From: Neocallimastix lanati (nom. inval.)
Lineage: Eukaryota; Neocallimastigomycota; Neocallimastigomycetes; Neocallimastigales; Neocallimastigaceae
Reading direction: 5' to 3'
NCBI GenBank assembly: GCA_016946835.1
Contig: JACVTC010000017.1
Coordinates: 460,001-524,000, forward strand
DNA length: 64,000 bases
The notes under the pieces were generated by a model that saw only the letters and a list, made by a program, of their open reading frames with translations, was not told where the DNA came from and searched no databases. Positions 49,666 through 61,913 of this stretch are shown here, in pieces; position 1 is the stretch's first letter; each line of letters opens with the position of its first letter. The translations under genes and the position numbers were made by a program.

Positions 49666-49670
<5 letters not shown>
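48344..49670 (-). pseudogene. Outer LINE copy, 3' part (RT C-terminal region), frameshifted
   Basis: Reading minus from 49670: AVQPIPITKCYTYLGIPFDK (the conserved YLG motif of non-LTR RT), then after a stop/frameshift KVSYFAPLLGSNKARTN and LRWVAGLQKAKSF, an in-frame stop near 49195, then FYWKRDMKINSIK, the eroded zinc knuckle CPNFCHWLNDCPFF, and after a further shift PIAIGQQWSLFIRF and TTAKSVNAEETVRQ. The 5' portion of the same element resumes at 51021-51233 across a nested insertion. An Asn/Ser (AGT/AAT) repeat lies at about 48660-48800. It is inactive. Confidence 0.82.
49657..49670. repeat. Target-site duplication, copy 2 (TTGAACAGCAAGAT)
   Basis: The same 14 bases occur at 51021-51034. 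The two copies exactly bracket the nested LINE, and this copy is adjacent to its poly(A) tail (T-run at 49671-49700). Confidence 0.88.
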
Positions 49671-49703
<33 letters not shown>

Positions 49704-51020
49704 CTAGGAATAAACTTTATTTAATAATATTTTTTTTAAAAAATACATGAAATTTAAATACATGAAATTTTTTTATATTAATATTAAAAAACTACGTTAT
49801 GAGATTCGAGGACGAAAAGGCCTCTAACTCTTCCCATTCATCGAAGATAACCCCATGTGGATGAAAATTATCATTCGAATCTGTATCAGAATTTCTTCTT
49901 TGCCTTATCGTTACGACGTCGACACTCTTGACAACGGTAGGTCTAACACTATACAAATCGATCATGGTGTAAAAATCACCAATCACAATAGGCATAACGT
50001 TAGTAAGGAATTCCGCAAGCCCCACAAAAAATGAAATCGGGAAAGAAGACTCGTTCGAAGGTGATTGAAAAATATTATTAATAAGTCGCCTTCTTTCCCC
50101 CGAGCCGATCTTTAAGATTTCAAATACTGCATTTCCGCCAAGAAGGATACACAGCACGTAAAAATTGATATTATCATCAAAATCTTCCTCTTTATCATCA
50201 GGAATGTTCAATGATTTCTCATGAACAATTAGAGAAAAATTAATAAAAATTTCATCAACAAAGGGAATGAAATGTTGCCTAAATTCTTCAAATTTAGGAC
50301 ATAAAAGTATCCAGTGTGTAAAACTAGGTAAGCTGTTACTCTCACCACAACAAGGGCAGTATGTTGGGCAATTTTCTGATACTAGATTACTTTTAACATA
50401 CGTTTTTACATCAAATTTGAATCCACATTTAATTCGTCCAATCCAAAAAAATCCAAGAGAAAATTGTGAATATTTAAGTGATAGACGATGAATAAATTTT
50501 TTAAAACCAAATTTAAATTTCTTGTATTTTGTAGATCTGATCGCAGGAGTGCTTGAATAATGAATATTTTCCCAGTAAAACTTCCTTATTTCTCCAGGAA
50601 GTTTATTACTGTGCTTGTGTACTGCTAAACTCCGTGCTTTTTTCGTCCATGAATAGTGAGAAAGTGTAGGTATATTTTTGACTAAATGAGAAATAATACA
50701 AGAAGAATCTTTCCACTTTTTAAAGCATCGAATCATCGCCTTAGCACAAAAACTAGCTATAGGAGGTATAGAAAGTTCCTTAGACATATTGTAAATTGAA
50801 GTATTGGAGGTTTTATTTTTAAACCCGAAACTCCAATACAAACCTCGATTAAAAGCAGTTTGAGCTTTTTCAGTATTCTTTTTATTTGAACCAAGTAAGG
50901 GAGCATAATAAAGAACTGAACTAAGGACAAAAGAAACTAGTATACGAGTTTTAAAGTAGAAAGGAACATTCCTATTGGTTAAAAATCTAAAGAAAGAGTT
51001 AACTGTATAATTAATTTTAC
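49671..51020 (-). mobile_element. Nested 5'-truncated LINE with poly(A) tail
   Basis: An insertion in minus orientation. It begins within the RT region at 51020, continues through PFYFKTRILVSFVLSS and YYAPLLGSNKKNTEKAQ, then a 349-aa open frame (50841-49792) covering the RT C-terminal domain. That frame includes the cysteine/histidine motif CPCCGESNSLPSFTHWILLC and a tail with PIVIGDFYTMIDLY and KSVDVVTIRQRR. About 90 bp of 3' UTR is followed by a poly(A) tail seen as T at 49671-49700. Endonuclease, ORF1 and the RT catalytic site are missing through 5' truncation, so it cannot move by itself. The longer intact frame compared with the host copy fits a younger insertion. Codon composition is less A/T-rich than most of the surrounding DNA. 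Confidence 0.87.
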
Positions 51021-51034
51021 TTGAACAGCAAGAT
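51021..51034. repeat. Target-site duplication, copy 1 (TTGAACAGCAAGAT)
   Basis: Identical to 49657-49670. In the outer element it encodes part of the segment just before the YLG motif, and the reading frame is continuous from this copy of the site into the sequence beyond copy 2. Confidence 0.88.
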
Positions 51035-51233
51035 AAAAAGTAGGATCTTTTTTATTTTGAAAAAGAGGTGTGTCTGGTCGAATCACCATCGTTACACACT
51101 TGTTAATTCCAAAATTCATCATCATATTAAATTTAACCCATTCATTTACCTTCTTAAGCATTTTTTTTAACTTAGTTCTTGACGGTGCGCATAGTACAAT
51201 ATCATCTGCAAAGAATCCACCACATAATATCAA
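51021..51233 (-). pseudogene. Outer LINE copy, 5' part (RT catalytic FADD block)
   Basis: It encodes GGFFADDIVLCAPSRTKL and then NFGINKCVTMVIRPDTP. FADD is the YxDD-type catalytic motif of reverse transcriptase, and the following segment is typical of LINEs. The coding similarity stops at about 51233, so the outer copy is itself 5'-truncated. It is separated from its 3' part (49670-48344) by the nested insertion. Confidence 0.85.
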
Positions 51234-51847
51234 TTAATTTATAATATTATTTCAATATAATTACTGTAAAAAAAAAAATAAATATAAAAATAACATTAAA
51301 TTTATAATAAAATTACTATAAAATTACAATAAAAAATAATCCAAAATTACAAATTATATAAAAAAATTTTTTTAATAAAAAGGTTTAAATAAACAATAAT
51401 TACTACAATATTTTCCTTAAATTTTTATAAATCCGCTTTTATTACAGCTAAAACACACAAAACTTTTCATAATTGTTTATAATGAGATTAAGTTTTTTTT
51501 TTATATTTTTTTTTTTTTTTATTTTATATTACTTTTATTATATAATTATTAATTTTTTTATTTACAAAAATATTATCCATATAACAACAAATTTTTTCTT
51601 ATATGATCAAATTATGTATATTATATTTTATATTCGTCTAAAAATAAATATCTAAAAAATAAATTAATTCGTAAAAATATATTATTTAATTTCCTTTTCT
51701 ATTTAAACTTTTTAAATTGTAAAAAAGAAAAGAAAAATTTTATTTTTACCCATAACAATTAAAAATAATAAAATAGCTTTATTTTGCAATTTTTTAAAGA
51801 ATTAATTGACTTTCCACTTTAAAAAATTAACTATTATCTATATTGGT
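51234..51847. other. Intergenic region 3' of the secreted-protein gene
   Basis: A/T desert with poly-T. It is probably 3' UTR and terminator DNA of the minus-strand gene that ends at 51848. No gene is seen. Confidence 0.55.
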
Positions 51848-53539
51848 TTAATAATATGGCATATTTTCTGGTCTTTTGAAAGCAAGCTTTTGTGGAATTA
51901 CTTCAGCATCAGCTGGTTGTTCTTCAACTTGTTGTTCTTCAGTTGGTTGTTGTTCTTCAGTTGGTTGTTGTTCAACTGGTTGTTGTTCAACTGGTTGTTC
52001 TTCAACTGGTTGTTGTTCTTCAACTGGTTGTTGTTCTTCAACTGGTTGTTGTTCTTCAGTTGGTTGTTGTTCTTCAACTGGTTGTTCACCATTAGCTTCA
52101 TTTTTAATACCTTCTTGAATACCAGCAACACTATTAATAATACTACCAGAAGTGGTTTCTTCTTCTTTCTTTTCATTATTAAGGGTGGAAACAACATCAT
52201 CATTAATATTGTTAACCTTGTTTATAATGTGAGTGGCTAAACCAGTAATATCCTTAATAATTACACTACCATCTTCTTCAGTACTATCAGTTCTACCGTC
52301 ACAAAGTAACTTTTCAACAGAGTTAATGATAAGAGTAAGAACACTATTAACAATGTTACTAACGTTTCCATTTTCTTCAGTCTTACCAATTTGACTGCTA
52401 ATAGCTTCGTTAACAACACCAGTTAATTTTTGGAAGACTTCAGCTGGAATAGTGGCACAAGCAATGTTAAGACCATTACCAGTGGCAGAGTTAATACTGT
52501 TCTTAACAATGTCGTTTAAGACACCAGCAACACTAACAATAACACTGTTGGCAACATTTTCACAAGAATCCTTAGCTTCAGCACCTAAAGCTTCACATAA
52601 AGTACTCTTAATAAGGTAACTAACACCATTGGTAACCATAGTGGCAATATCAGTAGCATTAGAGATAGTAACATCTTCAGAAGTTTCATTAGTTAAAGTG
52701 GATTCGTTAGTAATATTAGAATCAACGACAGCTTTACTGGCTTCAAGAGACTTTTGAACGAAGTTTTGAACATTTTCAGTGGTACTGCTAAGAACGTTCT
52801 TAGAAATGTTTTCAAAATCAAGGTTGAAGTTAATGTTAGATGCAATGGATGTAAGAACATTGTGACCTAAAACTTCAGCAACTTTATTAGCAGCATCAGA
52901 AGCAATTCCTTGGTAATTTTCACCACTGTTCATATCATTTTCAAGAATTTTACCAACAGCTTCCTTAATATCATCAGAAGTCTTATTGAGAACATCAACA
53001 ATAACATTGTTAACAAGACCACTAGTAGCTTCATCATTAGCTTCAATACCTAATTCTTCTTCAAGAGCAGATTTAATAGCAAATGAAACACTACCTAAAA
53101 TATCATTAGTCATATTACCAATGTTTTCACTGACAACTGTATTAGTATCAGTACTAATATCTTGTGGTTTTTGATCAGCTTCTGGATCAACAAAAATTTG
53201 TTCTTCTTGAGCTGGTTCTTGAGCTGGTTCTTCAGCTGGTTCAGCAGCAACAGTTTGTTCAGTTTCTGGAACTTCTTCAGCTTCTGGAATTTCTTCAGCT
53301 TCTTGAATTTGTTCTGGTTGTTCAACTTCTTGTTCTTGTTCAAAGTTTGGAGCTTCAACTTCAACAACATTTGGAACTTCAGCTTGTTCTTCTTCATTAG
53401 CTGGAGCAACTTCTGGAGCTTCTTCGTTGTTTAATTCATTTTCTCCTAAAACTTCAGATGGATTAGCTGGAGGAACTGGAATAGCCTTAGTTAAGACAAT
53501 AATTAAACATAATACTAATAATAATTTTGAAAATTCCAT
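51848..53539 (-). CDS. Secreted protein of unknown family with duplicated helical module and QQPVEE tail
   Basis: Single exon, 563 aa. Residues 1-20 (MEFSKLLLVLCLIIVLTKA) are a clear signal peptide, so the product enters the secretory pathway. Residues 25-125 are Glu/Pro/Ala-rich. Residues about 145-200 and 298-350 align with each other (SFAIKSALEEELGIEANDE vs SYLIKSTLCEALGAEAKDS, then NVIVDVLN vs SVIVSVAG), an internal duplication. A weaker third copy may start near 391. Several N-glycosylation sequons occur (NMT, NKT, NES, NET, NAT). Residues about 485-541 are tandem 5-6-residue units of QQP(V/T)EE. There is no C-terminal transmembrane or GPI-like hydrophobic segment; it ends RPENMPYY. Codons are richer in G/C than the flanks, suggesting strong expression. 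The family is not recognised. A cell-wall, matrix or host-interface role is only inferred from secretion and repeats. Confidence 0.85.
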   Translation of the reverse strand: MEFSKLLLVLCLIIVLTKAIPVPPANPSEVLGENELNNEEAPEVAPANEEEQAEVPNVVEVEAPNFEQEQEVEQPEQIQEAEEIPEAEEVPETEQTVAAEPAEEPAQEPAQEEQIFVDPEADQKPQDISTDTNTVVSENIGNMTNDILGSVSFAIKSALEEELGIEANDEATSGLVNNVIVDVLNKTSDDIKEAVGKILENDMNSGENYQGIASDAANKVAEVLGHNVLTSIASNINFNLDFENISKNVLSSTTENVQNFVQKSLEASKAVVDSNITNESTLTNETSEDVTISNATDIATMVTNGVSYLIKSTLCEALGAEAKDSCENVANSVIVSVAGVLNDIVKNSINSATGNGLNIACATIPAEVFQKLTGVVNEAISSQIGKTEENGNVSNIVNSVLTLIINSVEKLLCDGRTDSTEEDGSVIIKDITGLATHIINKVNNINDDVVSTLNNEKKEEETTSGSIINSVAGIQEGIKNEANGEQPVEEQQPTEEQQPVEEQQPVEEQQPVEEQPVEQQPVEQQPTEEQQPTEEQQVEEQPADAEVIPQKLAFKRPENMPYY

Positions 53540-54957
<1,418 letters not shown>

Positions 54958-57764
54958 AAGTCTAATAGAAGGTTTATATTAAATGAACAAAATTGAATGA
55001 ATGATAATTAATTTTTACTTTATTTATAAATGTCATAATATAAATTTTATTAATTAAAAAAAAAATAAAGTCTTCAAAAATTAAAAGTAAAAAGAAAAAT
55101 TTCCTTTATCTATATATTTTTCTTTTTTTGTATTTCTTATATTAAAATCAATTTATATTTTTAAAGTGTGAAAGAATTTAAAAAATTAAGAAAACTACAT
55201 TTTAATATAAAAAGAAAAAAAAAATAAATATATAAATAAAAAATAAATATATAAATAAAAAATAAATTGTTTAATAATTAATTTATTATAATAAAATTTT
55301 AAATAATTTAAAAAAAAAAAAAAAAAAGGAAATAAAAGGAAAGTACTTAATTTTTTTTTTTTTAATTTCAAATTTATTAATGAACATGTAACAAGAAATT
55401 ATATAATTTTCTTATTATTTATTATTTATCTATATTACTAAAAGATATTTAATTAGTTAAATATCATGAATTATTCTTTAATTGGATTTTGAATTGTATA
55501 TAAAGAATAAATTTTCCTATAATGAACTCTAAATACTAAATTAACAAAATCCTTATTTAAATTATAAATGGTCTGTTTTAATACTCATCATTCACTATCT
55601 ATTAAAGGATTATTACGGACAAATTTTATACATGACGACATAATTAATGTATCACATTAAATTTACTCATTTCAACAAATTGATTTTTAATATGAATATT
55701 GAATGAAGGTAGCCTGTAATGAACAAACACAAAAAGTTAAATATATACTTAATATTGATTATTAATTGCAAAAAAAAAAAAAAAAAAGTAAAAATCATGT
55801 AATACTAATAACAACAACAATAAATATGTAATATATAATGCACAATTATACTAATAAAGTAATAAATAAATAAATAAATAATTGATTATTGTAATAGTTT
55901 TATATAAAAATTAAATTAGTGTGATAATAAAAAAAAAAAAAAAAAAAAAAAAGCATAATAAAATAATAAATATAAAATAATTAATAAATATAAAATAATA
56001 ATTAATAAATATAAAATAATAATTAATAAATATAAAAAATTTCATAATAATAATAATAATAATAAATTTCATAATAATAAAATAATAATTAATAATTAAT
56101 AAATATTAAAAAAAAAAAAAATAGCTACCGTTATATATTACAATTGTCCATTCATTTTATTTATTATATTGTGATGAATAAAATTTATATTAATGTTAAT
56201 ATTAGATCATTAAATGATGATAAATTCAAAATTTTATTTTTATATTAAAATGTTTGAAGTTATTATAAATTTATTATCATTTTATTATTTTACTTCTGTG
56301 TAATATAGAAAATAATTAAATAAATAATATAATTAAATAGATAAATAAAATAAATAAATAAAATAAATAAATAAATAAATATTATTTTAATATTTTATTT
56401 ATTTTATTTTTTTCTTTAATTTAAAAAAAATTTATTTTCTTAATTTATTAAGAATAGAAATAGTAATACAATAAATGAATTAAAATCATAATAAATAAAT
56501 AATACAATACAATTTAAATGATTTATTAATTAATGAAATATTACAGAATACATTAATGTATTTATTTAATATAATAATACAATATATGTATACATGAAAA
56601 TATAATTTATAAATAAATATAATATATAAATACATATAAATATAAATATAATATATAATATATCAAAAATTATTTTGTGAATTAACTCAAATATAATTAA
56701 AAAAAATTATAAAAAATTAAAAAATGAAAATTAAATTTAAAGAAAGTTGAAAAAATAGTAATAATAAAAATAATAAAAAAATAAAATGAATTATAAATAT
56801 TAAATTAAGACATTTATTCAAATAATATATTTTGTGTAGCTTCAAACTTAAGAAAATAATTAAACATGATATTAATTGTCAAATTGAAGAATTTATACGT
56901 TATATAAACATATATATAATATTGTTATATAAATATTAATTATATTAAATAATAAATAATAAATAAATAAATAATAGTTTTAAATTTTACTAATAATTAA
57001 TAATTAATAAACAATAATAAATAATCATTAAATATTATATAATTATCAAAAAATAATAAATAATTATTAAATATTATATAATTATTAAAAAATAATAAAA
57101 AACACTTTTAATACTAAATAATAAAAAGTTAAAATTTAAATAATATTATAATTATAAATATTTTAATATTTAATGTTCTAAAAATAATTTCAATGAAAGT
57201 TTATAAAATTAAGTAATATTAAATAAAATTGAAAGTTATAATAAATATTTTTAAATTTTAAAATAATTTTGTTTTTTTAAATAATATAAAGAATATTACA
57301 GAATATTAAATAATTATAATAATATTATTAATTAATATCAAATTGAGATTATAGTTTGATAATATTTTTATTTTTTATATATAATATTGAAATAATAATT
57401 AATAATTCAATACTTTTTTTTGTAATGTTTGATGTAGTATAATGCAGTTCGGAAAAGTTGTATTTCATAAAATTTTAATAAATAGATAAATAAATAATAA
57501 AATAAATAAATAATATATTTGTTATGAAAATAATAAATTTATAATATATAAGTAAATTAATTATAAATAATTAAATAGATATTTTTTATTTTATAATATT
57601 TTTATTTACTGGAAAAAAAATAATAATAATAATAACTAATAATTTTTAGAAGTATTTTTCTTTTAAGTGATTATTGAATTAATAATAAAAATAATAATTA
57701 TCATAATAAAATTTAATAATAATAATAAATACTAATTATTTATTAATTGAATATTTAAATATTT
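54958..57764. other. Gene desert
   Basis: A/T-rich, no gene seen. Three to four copies of a unit close to AATTAATAAATATAAAATAAT lie at about 55965-56037. A somewhat more complex stretch at 55430-55740 has no open frame or recognised similarity. Confidence 0.55.
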
Positions 57765-57840
57765 AAATATTAAAATGAAATAAATTTACAAAGGATTTTT
57801 ATAAATATTAAAATGAAATAAATTTACAAAGGATTTTTAT
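57765..57840. repeat. Perfect 38-bp tandem duplication
   Basis: Units 57765-57802 and 57803-57840 are identical; each contains AAATTTACAAAGGATTTTTA. Confidence 0.85.
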
Positions 57841-58318
57841 ATAACTACATATTAAAAAAACTTTTTTTACTAGATTATTTATAAATATTTATTAATAGTT
57901 ATTACATATTAAAATATTTTTTATTAAAGTTTAAGATTTTATAAAATACTGCTCAAGATATTTAAATATTATTTTTTAATTTTATATCTTTCGTTATTAT
58001 CTTTTACAACTTTTAAATTATTAATATTTATTTATATATATATTAAAATATTTTAAAATATTTTATCACACATTTTATAATTTAAATATATATAAAAACT
58101 AATAATAATTTTATTTCTTAATGATTATTAAATTATTATTCTTAATTATACCTATTTTTTGAGAATGTTTTCATAATCATAAAAATATTTTATTATTTTT
58201 ACTCTAAAATTTTATTAAATTTAGTTATTATTTATTATTATTTATTATTTAATTAATTAATTATTTTTACTTATTTATTTTTTTTACTTATTTTTTATTT
58301 ATTTATTTTTATTATTAT
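57841..58318. other. Gene desert
   Basis: A/T-rich sequence with no recognisable element. Confidence 0.5.
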
Positions 58319-58492
58319 TTATCGTTTATTACTACACTATTTATTATTTATTATATTTTTTTATGAATTATTATAATTATTGTTATAATGTAAAATAAAC
58401 AATAATTATCGTCTATTACTATACTATTTATTATGTATTATATTTTTTTATGAATTATAATAATTATTGTTATAAAGAAAAATAAACAATAA
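58319..58492. repeat. 87-bp tandem duplication, slightly diverged
   Basis: Units 58319-58405 and 58406-58492 both begin TTATCG(T/C)TATTACTA with a few differences and both end AATAAACAATAA. The divergence shows this is an older event than the 38-bp duplication. Confidence 0.8.
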
Positions 58493-58873
58493 GTTTAATT
58501 ATTATTTATTATGTGTTATTATTAATATCATCTTTATTTATTATTACTTCGTATATGTACTATTACTATTATTATTACTATTTCTGGAATTATTAGTATT
58601 TATAGTTAACATTCAGATAAAAATAAAAACTACTAGAAAATAAATATATTATTTTTTTATTAATATGATATCTTTCTATGATGACTGACCATTACGATGT
58701 CCTATCTTTAAATAGCCTACATACATAATAGGGTTATAAAATTTTATTACTTTTTATACTTTTTAAATAAATAAATAATTAAAAAAAAAAAAAATTGAAT
58801 AACTATTATTCATTTATTCAAATAAATAATAAATAGTTGAATGATTATTTCATTTATTTATTTCATTATTATT
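58493..58873. other. Gene desert with a short complex stretch
   Basis: 58678-58735 is more complex than its surroundings (CATTACGATGTCC, AATAGCCTACATACATAATAG) but has no open frame. It may be the 3' UTR of the LINE fragment that follows. Confidence 0.45.
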
Positions 58874-59220
58874 AAGGTCTTACTGCATTTTCAGCGTTGA
58901 CGCTCCTGGTTAGTTTGTGGTTTTACTGTCGGAATAGTAACCCTTGTCGAGTACTATTTACACACTCATTATTCATAAAATTACTTAAATTAATACGATT
59001 TTCATCAATTGAAAAATATTCACTACATTATTAGTAAACGATGCTATTATCTTATTAAAATTCCTATTTTCTCTATCACTAATACACTCTATTATTAACA
59101 ATTTTATTTCTACTTGTAATTATTATTAATATGATATAGTTCGTTACTACTATCAGAATTTATACTTGATTTTATATTATTCATATCTGTGATAACAGTG
59201 TTTACACATTACTATTTGAT
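58874..59220 (-). pseudogene. LINE 3'-terminal fragment
   Basis: The segment with TTCAGCGTTGACGCTC is closely similar to TTCAGCATTGACGCTC at about 48408-48423, the C-terminal tail of the outer LINE. On the minus strand it reads RSVNAENAVRP against KSVNAEETVRQ. The rest is degraded. It shows that the same family is dispersed in the region. Confidence 0.6.
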
Positions 59221-60347
59221 ATTAAACTAATATTTAGAAATTTATTAAAAAAAAATTTTTTTTTTTTTTTTTTTTCATATAGAACTTCAATATCCTTAAA
59301 ATATTTCATTCGAAATTCACTTTTATATGAAAAATATAACAAAATATAAACATCGTTTATAGGAAAGTATAACAAAAATATAATAGATACCTAATTAAAA
59401 CATTAAACTATTAAAAAAAAAAAAAAAAAAAAGGGTGTATTACTTTTAATAGCTTTACTTAATACTTTTCTTTGTAAATTAAAAAATGAATATACTTTTC
59501 ACAACTTTATTTAATAATTTATGGCTTTATTTAATAATTATTAATCAATTTATTTATTTTAAAAGTTCTTTTTTAAATAAAAAAAAAAAAAAAAAAAAAA
59601 TTTTTTTTATTAACATAAATTAGAATAATAATTAAAAAAAAAAAAAAAATTACATATTTTAAACGTATATTAAAATCTATTGATTTAATCTAATTAATAA
59701 GATTTTTGCTTTTTATTATTGATTTTTATAATATATTAACTTTCTTTTCATGATTTCTTTGTTATTTTCTAAACATTTACATTTAAACATTACATTGAAT
59801 AAGTTAAGCCTAATACTACATTAACATGATTAAAAAATAAAAAGAAAAAAATTGATTTATTACGAACTTAAATAAGATAAATACTATCTAAAAATTATAT
59901 CATTTTCATTATAATATTTATCTTATTTTAGTTTTAAGTTAGTTTTAATAATAAATTAATTTCTTTTTAATTATTTTATGTCATGCTATCAATATAAAAT
60001 TTTAACATAAAAAAAGCTTGATTTGAATCTTAAATTATAAATATTCATATCATTTTTTCAAAATGAATATTTTATATTAAAATTTTATATTTTACCAGGC
60101 AATTCCTTATATTTTTTAAGATAGACTTTTTTAATCTATATAATATATATAAAATATATATATAATCTATTAGAATTTTACTTATTACGTTTATTAGAAA
60201 TAATTATGATTCCAATTTAAATATTCAATTATTTATAACTTACCAATAATTTAATTTGGATATTATATTGTTAATCGATTTATAAATTTTATCTTTTAAT
60301 CTTTTAATTTGTATTAACTTTTGATGGTTATCTTTTATAATGGATAT
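59221..60347. other. Intergenic region 3' of the orphan gene
   Basis: Several A- and T-runs. A 14-bp perfect inverted repeat (AAATAAGATAAATA at 59870-59883 and its complement at 59915-59928) has a 31-nt spacer. No gene is seen. Confidence 0.5.
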
Positions 60348-61688
60348 TTAATTATTTTTATACTGAAATAATATTATGTCATATAATGTTTTTAATTTTA
60401 TTGTCTTAAGTTTTTTGTTACTCTTTTGATTTAAGTTACTTAAAATTTTTCTATTATTTTGGATATCTCTTAAAAGACTTATAATAATATTATTTATTTC
60501 ATTTAAACCTACTTGATTTACAGAAATATTTCTAATTTCTATAATATTACCTTCTAATTCTTTTAATAAATCTAATAAATCATTCACTGGTGAATTCAAA
60601 TGTATTTTTTGTTGATTTATTAAAAAATCTATTAAACTTCTGTCTATATTACAAAAATCGAAACATCTTATAAGATTTATCATAGGGGAACTTTTATCTA
60701 TTAATAATTGATGTCTTAAAACTCTTACACTATCTTTGATATTTTGATAATTATCATTATTTTTTAGAACGTTTATAATATTTTCCATAGAAGGGCTTAA
60801 ATCTACCAATTGATTTAGTAATATACTATGTTCTTCATCGTCAGCAGATGCATCATCATTTCTAATGATTCTTTCATTATCATTATTTTTAATAAAAAAA
60901 AGGATTCCAAAATGATATTCGTTCCTAATTTCATATTCATTTGTTTCGTTATTTCTATTAAACATTGAATAGAAACAATATGAAAAAAGGTTTTCACTTC
61001 CCATCATCATATACATCATATTCCTTTTCATATAAGAATTTTCAATATCCTTCAAGAATCGTTTATATGTAATAAGCATGAATGGTTCACTTATTATTCT
61101 ACCATCGTTCTGAATGATGTGATATACCCAGTACTTATGGCCGCCTGTATTTAGAGTAATATTTGCATGGCCATTACTTACATTAATTTTATCAATAGTA
61201 GTAACGCCTCCGAAACCATACAAACCCCTTTCTGATATAAAATCAACAAGGCACTTTCTTATATCAGATATATTCTCGGTAGAACTACTAAATATTCCTA
61301 TGCCTATTAAATAGACATCTTGAGCCCTTCCATTATTATTTTGAATGTTAATATCTATTTTCCTACTTCCACAACTTTTTTTTTCTTTATACGGTATTTT
61401 CTTTATTATACTTTGATAATTCAAAGTTTCTCTTGGATTGTCCCTTACCGTAAGAACATCAAATAACTCGGGAAATACTTCTAAATAATCCGTATAAGTA
61501 TGCGTATCACCTTTACTTCTAAATTTCTGTACTTTACAACAAGCTTTTATTGCAGGCGTTGATGTACCAATAATTGTGTGATTATCATCTATATTAAAAT
61601 TTGGGTTATTACCATTTTGAAGTAATTCACCTATTCTATAATAATCTAATAAAGAAGGAAGAAATTTATCTAATAAATTATTATTCAT
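60348..61688 (-). CDS. Intronless 446-aa protein of unknown function
   Basis: A single uninterrupted frame. The family is not recognised. Visible features: no signal peptide and no clear transmembrane helix. Residues about 40-100 are a Lys/Thr/Tyr-rich segment (TIIGTSTPAIKACCKVQKF) followed by YLEVFPELFDVLTVRDNPR. Residues about 120-215 look beta-rich (DVYLIGIGIFSS; GLYGFGGVTTIDKINV; ITLNTGGHKYWVYHIIQN). Residues about 290-440 look alpha-helical with Leu/Ile spacing (LLNQLVDLSPSMENII; VNDLLDLLKELEGNIIEI) and end in a Lys-rich tail. Most other genes in the window have introns, so the lack of them here, with an unknown family and transposon-rich surroundings, may point to retrocopying, horizontal transfer or a viral-type origin. 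None of these is shown. The ATG at 61686-61688 is the first in frame. Confidence 0.7.
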   Translation of the reverse strand: MNNNLLDKFLPSLLDYYRIGELLQNGNNPNFNIDDNHTIIGTSTPAIKACCKVQKFRSKGDTHTYTDYLEVFPELFDVLTVRDNPRETLNYQSIIKKIPYKEKKSCGSRKIDINIQNNNGRAQDVYLIGIGIFSSSTENISDIRKCLVDFISERGLYGFGGVTTIDKINVSNGHANITLNTGGHKYWVYHIIQNDGRIISEPFMLITYKRFLKDIENSYMKRNMMYMMMGSENLFSYCFYSMFNRNNETNEYEIRNEYHFGILFFIKNNDNERIIRNDDASADDEEHSILLNQLVDLSPSMENIINVLKNNDNYQNIKDSVRVLRHQLLIDKSSPMINLIRCFDFCNIDRSLIDFLINQQKIHLNSPVNDLLDLLKELEGNIIEIRNISVNQVGLNEINNIIISLLRDIQNNRKILSNLNQKSNKKLKTIKLKTLYDIILFQYKNN

Positions 61689-61703
61689 TTTTCTTTTACT
61701 TAT

Positions 61704-61913
61704 TTACTTTTATTATAATAAATATATATTTTTATTTATAACAGATTTTAATTAATTAAAATAATTAAGTTTTTTTTCACGATTGAAATATAAAATATGA
61801 ATATTTTAATTTACTTTTATTATAATATATATATATATCTATTTATAAAAGATTTTAAATAATTAAAACAATTAACTTTTTTTAATGATTGAAAAATAAA
61901 ATATGAATATTTT
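61704..61913. repeat. ~107-bp tandem duplication upstream of the orphan gene
   Basis: Units about 61704-61810 and 61811-61913 share TTACTTTTATTATAATA at the start and AAAATATGAATATTTTA at the end, with scattered differences between. It lies immediately 5' of the orphan's start, so its promoter may have been duplicated. Confidence 0.75.

Noticed and set aside
51876-52118. Cysteine-rich small open frame (SSTGCC repeats) on the plus strand
   Set aside because: It is antisense to the QQPVEE repeats of the secreted-protein gene; the repetition comes from that gene's codons.
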